From: Heliocidaris tuberculata
Taxonomy: Eukaryota; Echinodermata; Echinoidea; Camarodonta; Echinometridae
Assembly (NCBI GenBank): GCA_025618425.1
Contig: CM046849.1
Coordinates: 33,158,336 to 33,222,335 of the forward strand
DNA length: 64,000 nucleotides
Direction: 5' to 3'
In this document: in pieces, positions 33,826 to 44,274 of the stretch
Position numbering within the stretch: position 1 is the first letter of the stretch
Layout of the letters: the number at the start of each line of letters is the position of its first letter
Position numbers and translations under genes: made by a program
Notes under the pieces: model-generated
Told to the model about the DNA's origin: nothing
Database searches by the model: none
What the model saw: the letters and a program-made list of their open reading frames with translations, nothing else

Positions 33826-34106
33826 AAACTATTAGACATTTCATGCTTTTATCCATCTTCTTTATTTACTCTCACGAATTTTCGACGGTGTTCACATCGT
33901 CTTTATCAAGTGATAAAGACGATGTGAACACTGTCGAAAATTCGTGAGAGTAAATAAAGAAATCCATCTTCTTTATTTACTCTCACGAATTTTCGACGGT
34001 GTTCACATCATCTTTATCAAGTGATAAAGACGATGTGAACACTGTCAAAAATTCGTGAGAGTAAATAAAGAAGTTGGATAAAAGCATGAAATGTCTAATA
34101 GTTTGT
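33826..34106. repeat. Nested double hairpin (palindrome inside palindrome)
   Basis: Two consecutive near-perfect hairpins (about 33859-33960 and 33967-34072), each with arms of about 50 bp (ATTTACTCTCACGAATTTTC and its complement) and a 2-nt loop at CTTTATCA-AG-TGATAAAG. They are enclosed by outer inverted arms ATTAGACATTTCATGC and GCATGAAATGTCTAAT. The two inner hairpins are almost identical, differing at a few bases. The whole stretch is symmetrical about its middle. Confidence 0.9.
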
Positions 34107-34181
34107 TTTTTGATATTCTACCAACACGTGGACTTCGTATTTAACATGTCTATTATATGTATACCTTTGTATTTTCTTGTC

Positions 34182-34182
<1 letters not shown>

Positions 34183-34221
<39 letters not shown>
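34183..34221. repeat. (GT)n microsatellite
   Basis: Uninterrupted GT/TG dinucleotides. Confidence 0.97.
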
Positions 34222-34224
<3 letters not shown>

Positions 34225-35997
34225 TGTTGTGGTTGTGGTTATGCTTGTGTATACTATTTAATTACCTATAATTATGTATTTCATGTGTAATACATGCATG
34301 TATTTAAATGTCATATTGCCATTATATTTGCATTCGTATTTTTGTTTCTGTCCTTTTATTATTGTATTGTAAATTGATTGTTATATATTTATGATTTTAT
34401 GTTGCCGAATTTGTAAATTTATCCTTTCAGCTTGCTGCTGATCAGTAATGTTATATACCAATAAATAAAATGTCGGTTTATCCATTGTCACTAGACCAAC
34501 TTTGTGATTTTGTTTTTGGTAGAAAAAAGGTTACCCAAACTAACAATTCAAATGAAAAGTTTATATTACATATGTGTATATAGTGCAATATCTTTTTAAT
34601 GCTCTCAAGTTTCAGAACCAGACAGTTTGTCCAAGGAATGTGGTTTGTTTTGTTAACAATTTACCTCTAACAAAATCAAACTAAATATTCAATGTCGATT
34701 CATTTCAAAACAATACTATCATTCAGCAGAGTTACGTCTAGGAGATAGAGAGGGATTCTATTTCTTACTTCCCTGTTATCTCCCAAGATTATATTCAAAC
34801 AGAATCGAATGACTCTCTTCTTTCTTCGATGTTTATTTTCTGTCGAAGTTTTCTTTAATTGCCAACATTTTAACACCATCTACTAGTATACTTTTTTGTT
34901 TCTTGCAAGGATATGATCATTTAGGGTCAGATCTCTGTTAGAGACAGTCTCTCACATAATTAGATGTACTTCCTGGACGGGGTGTTTGAGTACCCCAAAA
35001 ATCATATCGGTTGAAATGCAGGTCTTAAAATAAGCCTGCTGAAAGAATTCAGCTGGACCCCAAAACAGTTGACCTTTGAAATCGAAGGTAACTTCTTAAT
35101 TAGAGAGCGAAAAAAGGGTCAATACCCTAAAATATGTCCTTTCCGCTTTTTAAATTTGTTTCTTCACAACGCAATCGTAAAACCGTTTGTATGAATGTTG
35201 ATAAACATGGTAAAGCCCACATCTAACCAAGTTATATTTTTCTGTAATAACTGTTAGATCTAACCATTAGGACAATTATCGTATACGCTAAAATGTTGAG
35301 TAACAATGAGACCAGAAATAAACTACACAACGTGAACCAATCATTCAACAGGAAAAATATTATTTTAAATAAGCATAAAGTGGCCGGTAAATAAACAAAG
35401 AAATATTTGAAACAAATAAACAAACATATAATTTGCTAAAAAATGACAGACCAAGTGAAAACACATGATGACCAATTTGTATTCTCCAATATCTTATGAA
35501 CGGTGGCCTAGCGTGAGTTCAGCATCATGGGGGGGGGGGGGGGGCATTGGTCTTACTCGGAAAAATCAACGCGAATTTACAAAGCCATTGATCATGTTGA
35601 TAAGTGGGAGGTTGTGGGAAGTTGTCCTATCGTCACGACGTCTTCTTTTCGCGTTCTTTTCTCTTTTTCTTTCTCTTATCTTTTTTCTTGGTTATGAATA
35701 GATTAAAATATATACATGTTCTTTACATACCTCAAAGTTGAATGCAACAGTAATCCGTCAAAATAAAAACGCAAACGTTACATTGAAATATATCAAAAAG
35801 TATAAAAATCTTTCCTTCATTCTTATGATTACGAAATTGATCGTTATCTCTTAATTACCCAACTTTTCAATCAATCAAGATTTACAGAAAATTTGATTTA
35901 GTTTCAACCTTGGAGGCTGGAGGTATATTGGAAACAATAATAGAGGGATACAGAAATGATAATGGTTATTCATACTTTCTATGACTGCTTTCTTTAA
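34222..35997. other. Intergenic, nothing recognised
   Basis: AT-rich; poly-G at about 35530-35544. Open frames are hydrophobic by AT composition only. Confidence 0.5.
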
Positions 35998-36368
35998 AGT
36001 GATTTGGTAACTTTATAAAGGCCTGATAAAATCTGAGCTGCCTGGGCTTACATGCTATCAGTGTTTGTAATATGGTGTAAAAATGAAGCCCAGGAAAAAA
36101 AAAAACACTTCACAATCATCATGTGCTTCACAAAAGTAAACATATGCAAGTGACCGGAAATGCCAGACTCATTTTTCCCCAGAGACTCAGTGTTAGACTA
36201 AAGCGTAAATTGGAGTATTCTTTCATAGATATCTTAATAATAGCATTATATATTTGAAAACCTTTCTATACCTGGCTATTTATTTATCCTTCTAAACATC
36301 ATTATACAAGACTGATATAAAAATTCAACAATTATCAAATCAAGCCTCCACAAAGTTACAGAATCCCT
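35998..36368. repeat. TTAA-flanked inverted-repeat MITE, family B, copy 1
   Basis: 371 bp with TTAA at 35994-35997 and 36369-36372. Ends AGTGATTTGGTAACTTT and, inverted, AGGGATTCTGTAACTTT. The whole element recurs in inverted orientation at 48919-49309 (for example GACCGGAAATGCCAGACTCA here, reverse-complemented there). Confidence 0.85.
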
Positions 36369-36372
36369 TTAA

Positions 36373-36540
36373 GTATTGCTAGATTTAAAAAAAAAAAAAA
36401 ATCATGAATTATAGTGTTAAATTTAATTGTACCGGAGTGACAGCAAGAAAATGATTCTATTTATTTTGGGCACGGTCAATACATTTGAATAAATATGAAT
36501 GTAGGTAAAAGATAAGGAAGAAAGACAGAATGAAAGGGTA
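36373..36540. other. Intergenic
   Basis: Short AT-rich stretch with a poly-A run at about 36388-36401. Confidence 0.6.
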
Positions 36541-36567
36541 AATAGAATAGAGTGGAGAAAGAGAGAG

Positions 36568-36614
<47 letters not shown>

Positions 36615-36643
36615 GAGACAGACCGGGGGGGGGGGGAGGGGCC
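36541..36643. repeat. (GA)n tract followed by G12 run
   Basis: GA dinucleotides at about 36572-36611, a short spacer, then G12 at 36625-36636. Confidence 0.95.
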
Positions 36644-36879
36644 TTTTTGAGGTGAGAGAAAAGATGTACGACAGGCACTACGCAACTGAATGTTCTTCCG
36701 ATGCCATTCATTCTCACCTCTCCATCATCAAAGCATGAATCAAAGCAAACACCATCAGCAGAGTATACGGAGTAATGGGTTACCATGACAACGAGGAAAG
36801 GAGTAGCCCTCATTTCATCAATGAACCATGTCACGTGACGCCATCCCTGTTCAAACCGTGACTAATCAGTGTGAAAACA

Positions 36880-36965
36880 TCCCCTCTCTGTGTTCCTTTG
36901 GTAGTAAGACAGGGTGTCTCATCAGTCGTCAGGGAAACAGAAATAGGACCCCTTTTAAAGCTCAT
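36880..36965 (-). repeat. Duplicated block, copy 1, in a coding-like frame
   Basis: About 85 bp resembling 37437-37522. On the minus strand it reads FKRGPISVSLTTDETPC within a 101-codon frame that has a hydrophobic stretch upstream (MRLYLTRFFPVLFLLP). The frame is also open on the plus strand, and the differences between copies show no clear synonymous bias, so coding status is unproven. Confidence 0.35.
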
Positions 36966-37366
36966 GTTCAGTTTTGGTAGCAAAAATAAAACTGGAAAGA
37001 AACGTGTTAAATATAGTCTCATGTTGTCCAGGTAACGATGAAAAAAATAAGGTGTGAGCTTAATCATTCTTCTCATTTCTATTTTAAAGAGTATTATATG
37101 TAGTAACAAAGCAGTGCCACATGAAAAGTTTTTCATGAAATAACCTCACGTTCCTATTACAGCTGGGTCTAACTAGAAATAATTCAAAACTTTAGACCAA
37201 ATTTTGACGCCACATGTACGTGTAGTCCAACTTGCCCATATCTGTTTGCTGTGCGTTTCACTTGTGTGCTATTTTCAGGAAAACTGGGTCAATATCTTTT
37301 GATTTGATGATTCGATAACAAAAATTACACAGATATTCTTTTGTACTTCTTAATCAACCTTTCCCA

Positions 37367-37570
37367 TCAGTCTTTTCTAGTCTTTCTACATGTTCTAGTC
37401 TTTTTCACAATACATGACCAGAAATCAACTTTCTCTTTAAGGATCCTCTGGTAGCTAGAGCAGGGGTACTCATCAGTCATCAAGGGAACAGAAATAGACC
37501 CCCTCTTAAGACCTCGGACAGGATGAACGATGATGGACCCAATGAACAACATACAATTCAACCAAAACAT
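37367..37570 (-). other. Possible small secreted-peptide frame with duplicated core
   Basis: A 67-codon minus-strand frame starting MFWLNCMLFIGSIIV, signal-peptide-like, followed by LKRGSISVPLMTDEYPCSSY, which resembles 36880-36965 in sequence and order. No family recognised, no splice evidence, no supporting expression motif. It could be a dispersed repeat. Confidence 0.25.
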
Positions 37571-38649
37571 GGTCTGATTAACGGAAGACGGGAGACAGTG
37601 AGTGTGTTTACATTATGAGACAGATGATTCATACTCCTCAGACCAATCACAGTAGATACTAACTCCGCTGGATTCTATTGGAAGCATTATCGCACTCAAC
37701 CCCCCTCCCCCCGCAAAAAAAGGGAGAAGTGAGTACATCTCACCCTAAAGAACTTTTAGCAAATTATCAGAAAGATATATGCCAATGTATTTGATATAAT
37801 GTGATATAAGTTAATGCCCTTTAAGCTCTGAGCAGACATCACACAAACAAAAAGAAATGCATAAATCTGTTCTAAAGTAAGTTTATCATGATTATTAGAA
37901 ACTATTTTTGATTGCATTATTGACTTTATTGGAGGAGCCTGAGCCTTTGAATGTTGTTAACAGAAATATGGCGCCATACAAATGCTGTGAATCATCATCA
38001 TCATCATCATTATCATTTAATTGTACTGGTCGATCTATTGTCATAAAAACAAGTTCAATATTTAGCAGCGAAAGACAGCTTACACCGATCTACTTACTAT
38101 TCTTTATGCGCGATGATACCCAACTGCAATTGTGTTGTAAATATTTGCATGCAACCTGTACATGCTGTATAAGACAACGAAAGGAGGTTACACCGGTTTT
38201 TTTTTTTTTTTTTTTTCTGCAACAAAGCTGAAATTGTTCGGGGACCTCAAGGGATCACGAATCTACAAAAATCTTCAACGGAAAGAACTTTTCTAGGTTT
38301 TAAAAATGTCAAATCGACTAATAGGCCTGCATGTAAATTTGAGCACGAAAGGGAAAATCATTGGTGTGAAAACAGGCAAGAAATGAGACCGTTACATTGA
38401 ATATAACGGTCTCAGATAAAGAAAAGAAATGAAAGGACTTAAAAATAAAGTCTCTCTAATCTAAAACCCTAAATGGGGTCTGTTAATCTGTTGGTAATGC
38501 GGATTTGTGACGAATCTTCTTAGAAGATACAACAATGGTCCATGATACAACAATAGATAGGGCAGGTTTCCAAGGACTTCACCACCAAATTTAGACGGCG
38601 TGCAAATCCAGATTTTCATCCTTTCCAAGTATTTTCGTCAACAACTCAC
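37571..38649. other. Intergenic with a LINE-like tail and a T run
   Basis: ATGGCGCCATACAAATGC followed by (ATC)n at about 37993-38019 resembles an L2/CR1-type 3' tail in plus orientation. A T22 run sits near 38195-38217. No gene. Confidence 0.4.
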
Positions 38650-38665
38650 CTGCTGAGAAAATCAT
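38650..38665 (-). CDS. Candidate tiny first coding exon (MIFSA) behind an X-box
   Basis: Minus strand: AAGAAATGATTTTCTCAGCAG then GTGAGT, a near-ideal donor. An ATG 16 nt before the donor would start a protein MIFSA. A perfect RFX X-box lies about 82 bp upstream, the usual distance for ciliary genes. The next exon was not found, so this is a suggestion from the two signals only. Confidence 0.25.
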
Positions 38666-38746
38666 TTCTTTTCACCCAGGTCTAAAGGTGATGTCCCACT
38701 TCAAGAAATGAAAAGAAAAAGTGCAGGCGATGCTTCTCGTTGATGC

Positions 38747-38760
38747 GTTGCCTAGGCAAC
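38747..38760. promoter_or_regulatory. Perfect palindromic X-box (RFX site)
   Basis: GTTGCCTAGGCAAC matches the RFX consensus GTNRCC-N(0-3)-RGYAAC on both strands. RFX factors drive ciliary genes in animals. Orientation and target are inferred from the minus-strand donor at 38650. Confidence 0.55.
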
Positions 38761-39616
38761 GATGATCGGCTCCCACGGTTTGGATTCCCGCCGTCTTCTA
38801 TTTCATGTTGTTGTCAGTTTTTGTCTTGTTTTCTCAAATGCCTTGCATTCATATCTGTGTTTTGAAAAGAGTTGGAAGCGATCACAGGGGGTTCTATTCA
38901 CAGGGCGGGTACGTGCTTAGTGTAAGCATGGATCTACTAAAGGAATAATGGTATGGCAAGTGTACGAAAAAAGAGGGCGGGGAGAACCCCCCCCCCCCCT
39001 CTTGTGATAACACGGTTGTCTGACGTAATTTATTTTGATTGATTTAATTTGATAACGATTGGTTTGATTCAATTTGTCAATATTTGGAATGACAATTAAT
39101 ACTATAGTACATTGATACTTGTAATATCATTAGAAAGGGAAGCTCTCGGGGTACTTATTTTGAAATCTTGTTCAATCCTTACAAAAAAAAATTATGGACA
39201 TAGTAGAGCAGAGTAAAAAAACCCCGTAAATATTAATGCACCAATATAGACCATGAAACTGTGTACATAGCTTTGCTTGTTGTTTAATACTGATTAAAAT
39301 TGCGTAGATCTTTAATATGCATTGTATGTGGCAGCTCGGCTACAAAATAATTTTTTCTATAATTATATGCGACGCTGCATGTGAGATGGTCATACAAATT
39401 CTTATTCCTCTTATGTTTTTACCATAAATATCATTTACAATGAAGGTGACTGTTACTTTTAAAATGCAAGCTATCCCGTATTCAGCCCCTGCCAGTCTAG
39501 ACGATCTGTTATGTATTATCGGATCAAGACAAATATTAGAAAGGAGTATAACACGTTACATCAGAAGAAAAAAATGAATCGAATGAAAATGTAACAAGCT
39601 GATTCATGTATATCTC
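38761..39616. other. Intergenic, nothing recognised
   Basis: Poly-C run near 38989-38999. No gene or transposon end recognised. Confidence 0.45.
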
Positions 39617-39925
39617 CAGTGGCGTAACGTGGGTACAGCCATTAAAGGGGCTCTCGTGTCGTAGGGGCCGGATCGAGGAATTTTTCGAAGGGGGGGGGGG
39701 GGGGGAGGGACAAGTCTGAGAAATCTCTGACATCAATAATTATCACATTTGTAGGTGCCATATTTTTGTACAATAATTTTCTAGCGAGTGGTGGTGGGGG
39801 GGGGGGGGGAATTCAACACAAGTCTGTGCACATTTTTTTTCATTTGTGTTCTTAAAGTAATTTAGTTGGGGTTGGGGGGGGGGGGGGCGGGGCGCATTGG
39901 CCCATTGTCCCTGGATCCACCACTG
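39617..39925. mobile_element. Probable hAT-type MITE, G-rich, old
   Basis: 309 bp beginning CAGTGGCGTAACG and ending inverted as CAGTGGTGGATCC, flanked by TATATCTC and CATGTCTC (6 of 8 identical, both differences transitions), a decayed 8-bp duplication. Three poly-G runs lie inside. Confidence 0.6.
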
Positions 39926-40235
39926 CATGTCTCCGTAAGGATGATGTTCTCCGTTAAATCAATTTACAAGGTCTGCTCGGAACTTGTTTACGAATTCAAT
40001 TTTACAGGATAAAATACTAGTAGTAGATTATAGAGTAGGGTTTTATTGGATAAATTGTTTAGCACAAACTAATTCAGCCACAGGATCCATACTTGCGTAG
40101 ATTATCAGCCAAGACGTCCATGGTAAAAGCTTTACTTTAATCTAGAATGTTTTCTTTAGGAAGTTGATAAACCATTTCAGAGGATCTGTCTCTTGAAATA
40201 GCTGAGAATCTAGTCTACTACTACTAGATAAGTAG
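39926..40235. other. Intergenic
   Basis: AT-rich spacer up to the SINE target duplication. Confidence 0.55.
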
Positions 40236-40594
40236 AGGTGTCGTAGTCGAGTGGTTTAATCACTTGACTGTGAATGCAAAGGTCGTGGGTTCGAACCCCG
40301 GCACGGCACTTATGCCCTTGAGCAAGGCATTTTATCTACATTGCTCCTCTCCACCCATGTGTTACATGGGTACCCGGTAGGATGCGCATGTCATTGTGGT
40401 TGGATTAGCATATGCGCGCTTGGAAACAGGCGACTGGCTGGAATGCTCCCCAGAGGAGTGGAGAATATGCACTGTAATGTGCAGAATCGCAATTGAATCC
40501 AGTGACCGGGGTAATAATACTGTAAGCGCTTTGGTCGGGTACGTTGTAGCTGGTAAGGCGCTATGTAAGAAAGAGCTATTATTATTATTCTTAT
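40236..40594 (+). repeat. tRNA-derived SINE with intact promoter boxes and TSD
   Basis: 359 bp. The tRNA-like head has an A-box-like TAGTCGAGTGG and a perfect B box GGTTCGAACCC (about 40288-40300), ending CCCCGGCACGGCAC. The body includes TGCCCTTGAGCAAGGCATTT. The tail is GGCGCTATGTAAGAAAGAGC then (ATT)n. A 7-bp duplication TAAGTAG flanks it (40229-40235, 40595-40601). The tail resembles the 3' end of the LINE at 62058-62699, suggesting a shared retrotransposition partner. It is a retroposon, not a working tRNA gene. The open frame inside is accidental. Confidence 0.85.
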
Positions 40595-40601
40595 TAAGTA
40601 G

Positions 40602-40956
40602 TTCTTATTATAATATCAGAATGGCATGATCATATTATCTGCATTTAAAAACATTAATGAACCACTTTCTACTCCGAACGTGGAAATGTAGGCGTATGGG
40701 CCCGATTTTGTCAGGGGGAGGGGGTGTTGGTGTCTCTTGCCCGAATATCAACTTTCAAGTTCCTAAAATTTGCAAGTGACCGAAGCAAGCGAGCTAAAAT
40801 TTCGATACTTTATAACAGTTATCATGGTGATGATGTAATCTTGTCATATAAACAAAATAAGATGTATGATACAGACTACCTCTCTGCCCAAATATGAGGT
40901 GGCAGTTGCCAAAATAGTGTTTATTACAAGATTCTCGCCTTGTACTCATTAGACTG
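40602..40956. other. Intergenic
   Basis: Nothing recognised apart from a G-rich patch near 40716-40730. Confidence 0.5.
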
Positions 40957-40990
40957 GAAATCTAGAGGTGGCATGCCACCTCTAGATTTC
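40957..40990. repeat. Perfect 34-bp palindrome
   Basis: Reads the same on both strands, with half site GAAATCTAGAGGTGGCA and centre GCATGC. No spacer. Confidence 0.97.
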
Positions 40991-43190
40991 TTGGACAAAT
41001 TTGAGCATATTGGATCAAAATACTAATATCTTCTAGTGAATCATCTTGCAAACTTCAGCTTTCATGTCCAACTTTTAAAGGCATTCAGAACAAACCAAAA
41101 ATATTTCTCAAAATACCGACATAATCATGATAATAAAATCAATATACATTTATCCATAGCTCTGAAATTGTTTCAGAAAGCAAATCGTGGAGAAAGATTG
41201 AATACTTGGATTGAACTTTTAAAACGAATTTCATCCACAGTCTTTTGAAAGAGTGAAAATGTTTATAAGTGAATTAACGAGTGATCTTAAAATGAAACGA
41301 GACTAAAATACACATGTTGCTGGAGATAGGGAGAGGGAGGAAGTGAAATGTTTGTTTGTTTACACTGTTTGATAACAGGAAGAATGAAAGTGTTTCTATT
41401 CATGTAAAAAGTCAAGCCGTAACCCTTGTCTAACACTTGTTTATCTTTGTCTGGTCTTTTAAGTTCTAATGGTCAAAATAAGATGAATTTGTTCTCTAGT
41501 TACTGAGGCTAACTTGTTTGTTTGATTGATTTTATTTCTGCGTTCAACAGCATGATACAAAATATAATAATATTACAGAAAAAAGTATATAAACACAATG
41601 TCAGACATTAACAATTTACTTCTTAAATACAAAGAAAATATGTATACAATATGGAAAATTAACATTTTGCAATTAACATGATTAACAGGATTTATGAACG
41701 CAGGAGACCGTCATCATGAGCAAGTTGCTTGATGTCGATGGGGGTCTCAAAGTAAAAAAGGCCAACTTGTATTATTCGTTGAAATATTTATTAATTATAT
41801 AAATTAAGTTTATTCGTTGAATTGTCCTGACATGTTTGACTCTCACATGAAAGATAAAAACCAGAGGCCATTGCCCCATATTAGCTTATATTAGGAAAAA
41901 AAAAATAACATAAAAATAAACATGATATAAGTGCCTGTACGAAATGTACAATTTACGAACACAATATAAATTGTTTTCAAAACTAGAAAGCATATATTAT
42001 TATTACTCTTCAAAATGGCAAAGATTGATGTATCAAATCTAGCGAGGATGATCTTTTGTAGTAATGGATGGCCGCAAAGAAAGGAATTTACCTTTTTCAC
42101 TTATATATCTTCAATGAATTTTCATCAACCCTGACCGAAAGACCATAAATCTTTCCTTCTTTTCATTTTTCTTTGCTCTGTACAATATCGAGGAAAAAGA
42201 GAGAGATAGCTCTTTACAAAAATGGAATTTGGAATTTGTGCACGAGTAGTTTACAATAGAATGACAGGTTGTATACTGTTGTGGTTTACTGGGTTTTCTC
42301 ACAGATGAAATAAGGTTAGTGCAAATCGAGTGTTTAGGGGCTTATTCAAATTCCCACAGCCGCCCACTGGGTACATGGTTTTTGTATTGAAAACATCGAT
42401 CTCGTATAAATGTGACGTAAAACATCTGCGAGATTGGATTGTTTGAAGATGATAATATAATCACTCATGCACTTGGAATGCTATAATATCTTGAGAAGAA
42501 AAGTATTTTTATTACAAATGTTATACTTCCGTGCAATCAAGCATTCATCTACTTTCATTGCTACCAAGTTGCACATATGTATTTAGGCCTAATCGTTTTG
42601 GAGTCACACCTTAGAGGTGGATAAATTTGCATTGCACCTGCCACAGAAGTGCAAATTTGCACCCCTTCCACAGGTTACTGATCTATTTCCTTGCTGATCA
42701 ATCATCAAATAATCACATTTGAAAATGGAAGGAAAATGTTAGCTAAGCATAGGTCGTGAATGAGGTGACGTTTAAAAAAAAAAAATATTTAGCGATATAG
42801 GCCTATATCACGAAGTATATATTTTTTTTGCGCTTTCCTGAATCCTGAACCCTTGTTAACTCCAAGGCTTATACTACTATTCCAAGTAAAATCATTCTGT
42901 GGTATTATCATAAAAGCAATTGGGAGTTACCAGACTTCCTTGTTAAACTAATCGAAATAAACCTCAGTTTCATCTCTGGTCATTACACTATTCCAACTTC
43001 AAGGTCATTATTCAGTTTTATATATTTGTCTTCAAGTTTTATGATAGTGAATTTTACAGTGTCGGGCCTGTGTAATTCAGGTTATAAACTTTCAAAGACA
43101 TGTATGGGCTGGTCTGCGTGCATACAGTAGATATGTGATTTATTTGCTCAAAGTATTCACATATACTTCTTCACCCTTAGCCTAGTTAAA
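40991..43190. other. Intergenic, upstream of the GPCR
   Basis: A minus-strand LINE-like tail may lie at about 41520-41560 (GTTTGATTGATTTTATTTCTGCG). No gene. Open frames up to 70 codons look random. Confidence 0.45.
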
Positions 43191-44274
43191 TTAGGGGTAA
43201 ATCCCCCCCTTTGCTACCACGCGATTCGCTAGCGGGCATTGTGACGTCACATCTAATCCTCTTTGTTGGCTGTTCATATAGGTGAGTGGGGTTGAGCATG
43301 TGCAGATCATACCAGACGGCCTTCTTACCGCTTCCACGGTGACTGATGTTTAGCAGCTCCACCATCGGAACTGAGCGACAGACTATTCACTCCAGTTACT
43401 CTCTCTCTTGGGATCCATTCCCTCTGATAGTAACTCCATCTTTCATGTTTGTTTGAACTATTATATGGAATAAAACGCGGCTTTGGAACGAGGTTGGCTT
43501 GGAAGTGAAAGGAACCGAAATACCTGAATGGTAACCAGACACATGTGGAATAGTTTCATAATGGTGTCATCATCATCCCGATCGTAACCGGACTCGAATC
43601 TGTCAAGTGGAATTTTTGCTGAAACGATTGACTCTCGCATCGTTTAAAGACAGACAGAGAAGGATAGCTCTGATTTTTAACTTTCACTTCGCAATAGAAA
43701 TGGGTGCAAGTTAATTTAGTTCGGAAGTCAGCAGTTTATATACGTGAAAGGTGCTGATAAACATTCACTCATCGGTAAATGAGCTTTGCCTGTCAGATAA
43801 TGACGTAACAAGGTTCGAGAAAGGATTACCAGTCTTAAACTCCGCCCAGAGGCGCGGCTTTGGTCATTTGTCGTCTGCTGTGCGTTTGATTAGAGGTCGC
43901 TCGTGAGCGAGAAGGAGTGATGCGTTCTCCCCGTAACTCACGGGTCAAGGACATAGGTGAACGCGGTAAAGAAGCTAATGGTCTGCACATTAACTGTCGT
44001 TTGTCAACTGTCTGAGAAAAAAAGTTTTTTTGTCTGGTTCATGCCATATTCATTCGAGCTTTGCATCGATGCATGTGCACGGACCCACCAAAAGTGAGGT
44101 TTGGGTTGTTTGAGTATGTTATACTGAATTTTTCTTGTGTTTACCTGTTTACTAACGATTCATTAAACTTAAACGGATTGGAATACCACGACGCTTTATC
44201 TTGGATTATATTAAAGGGATATGAACATTGCTTGAAATCTTGAATTTATTTTTATTTTGATTAGCTCAGAAACC
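43191..44274 (+). promoter_or_regulatory. Putative promoter and 5' UTR region of the GPCR gene
   Basis: A perfect CRE (TGACGTCA, 43242-43249) lies about 1 kb before the start codon, and the local GC content is higher than in the flanks. TTTATTTTGATTAGCTCAG just before AAACCATGG looks like a splice acceptor (AG at 44268-44269), so a 5' UTR intron probably ends there and the true promoter is further up. No TATA box stands out. Confidence 0.4.

Noticed and set aside
33908..33950. Hammerhead-ribozyme-like core (TGATAAAG...GTCGAAAA)
   Set aside because: The CUGANGA core and stems needed for a hammerhead are not present; symmetry is fully explained by the long hairpin.
40250..40320. Possible serine- or leucine-type tRNA gene
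   Set aside because: It has A and B boxes but continues into a SINE body with an ATT tail and target duplication.
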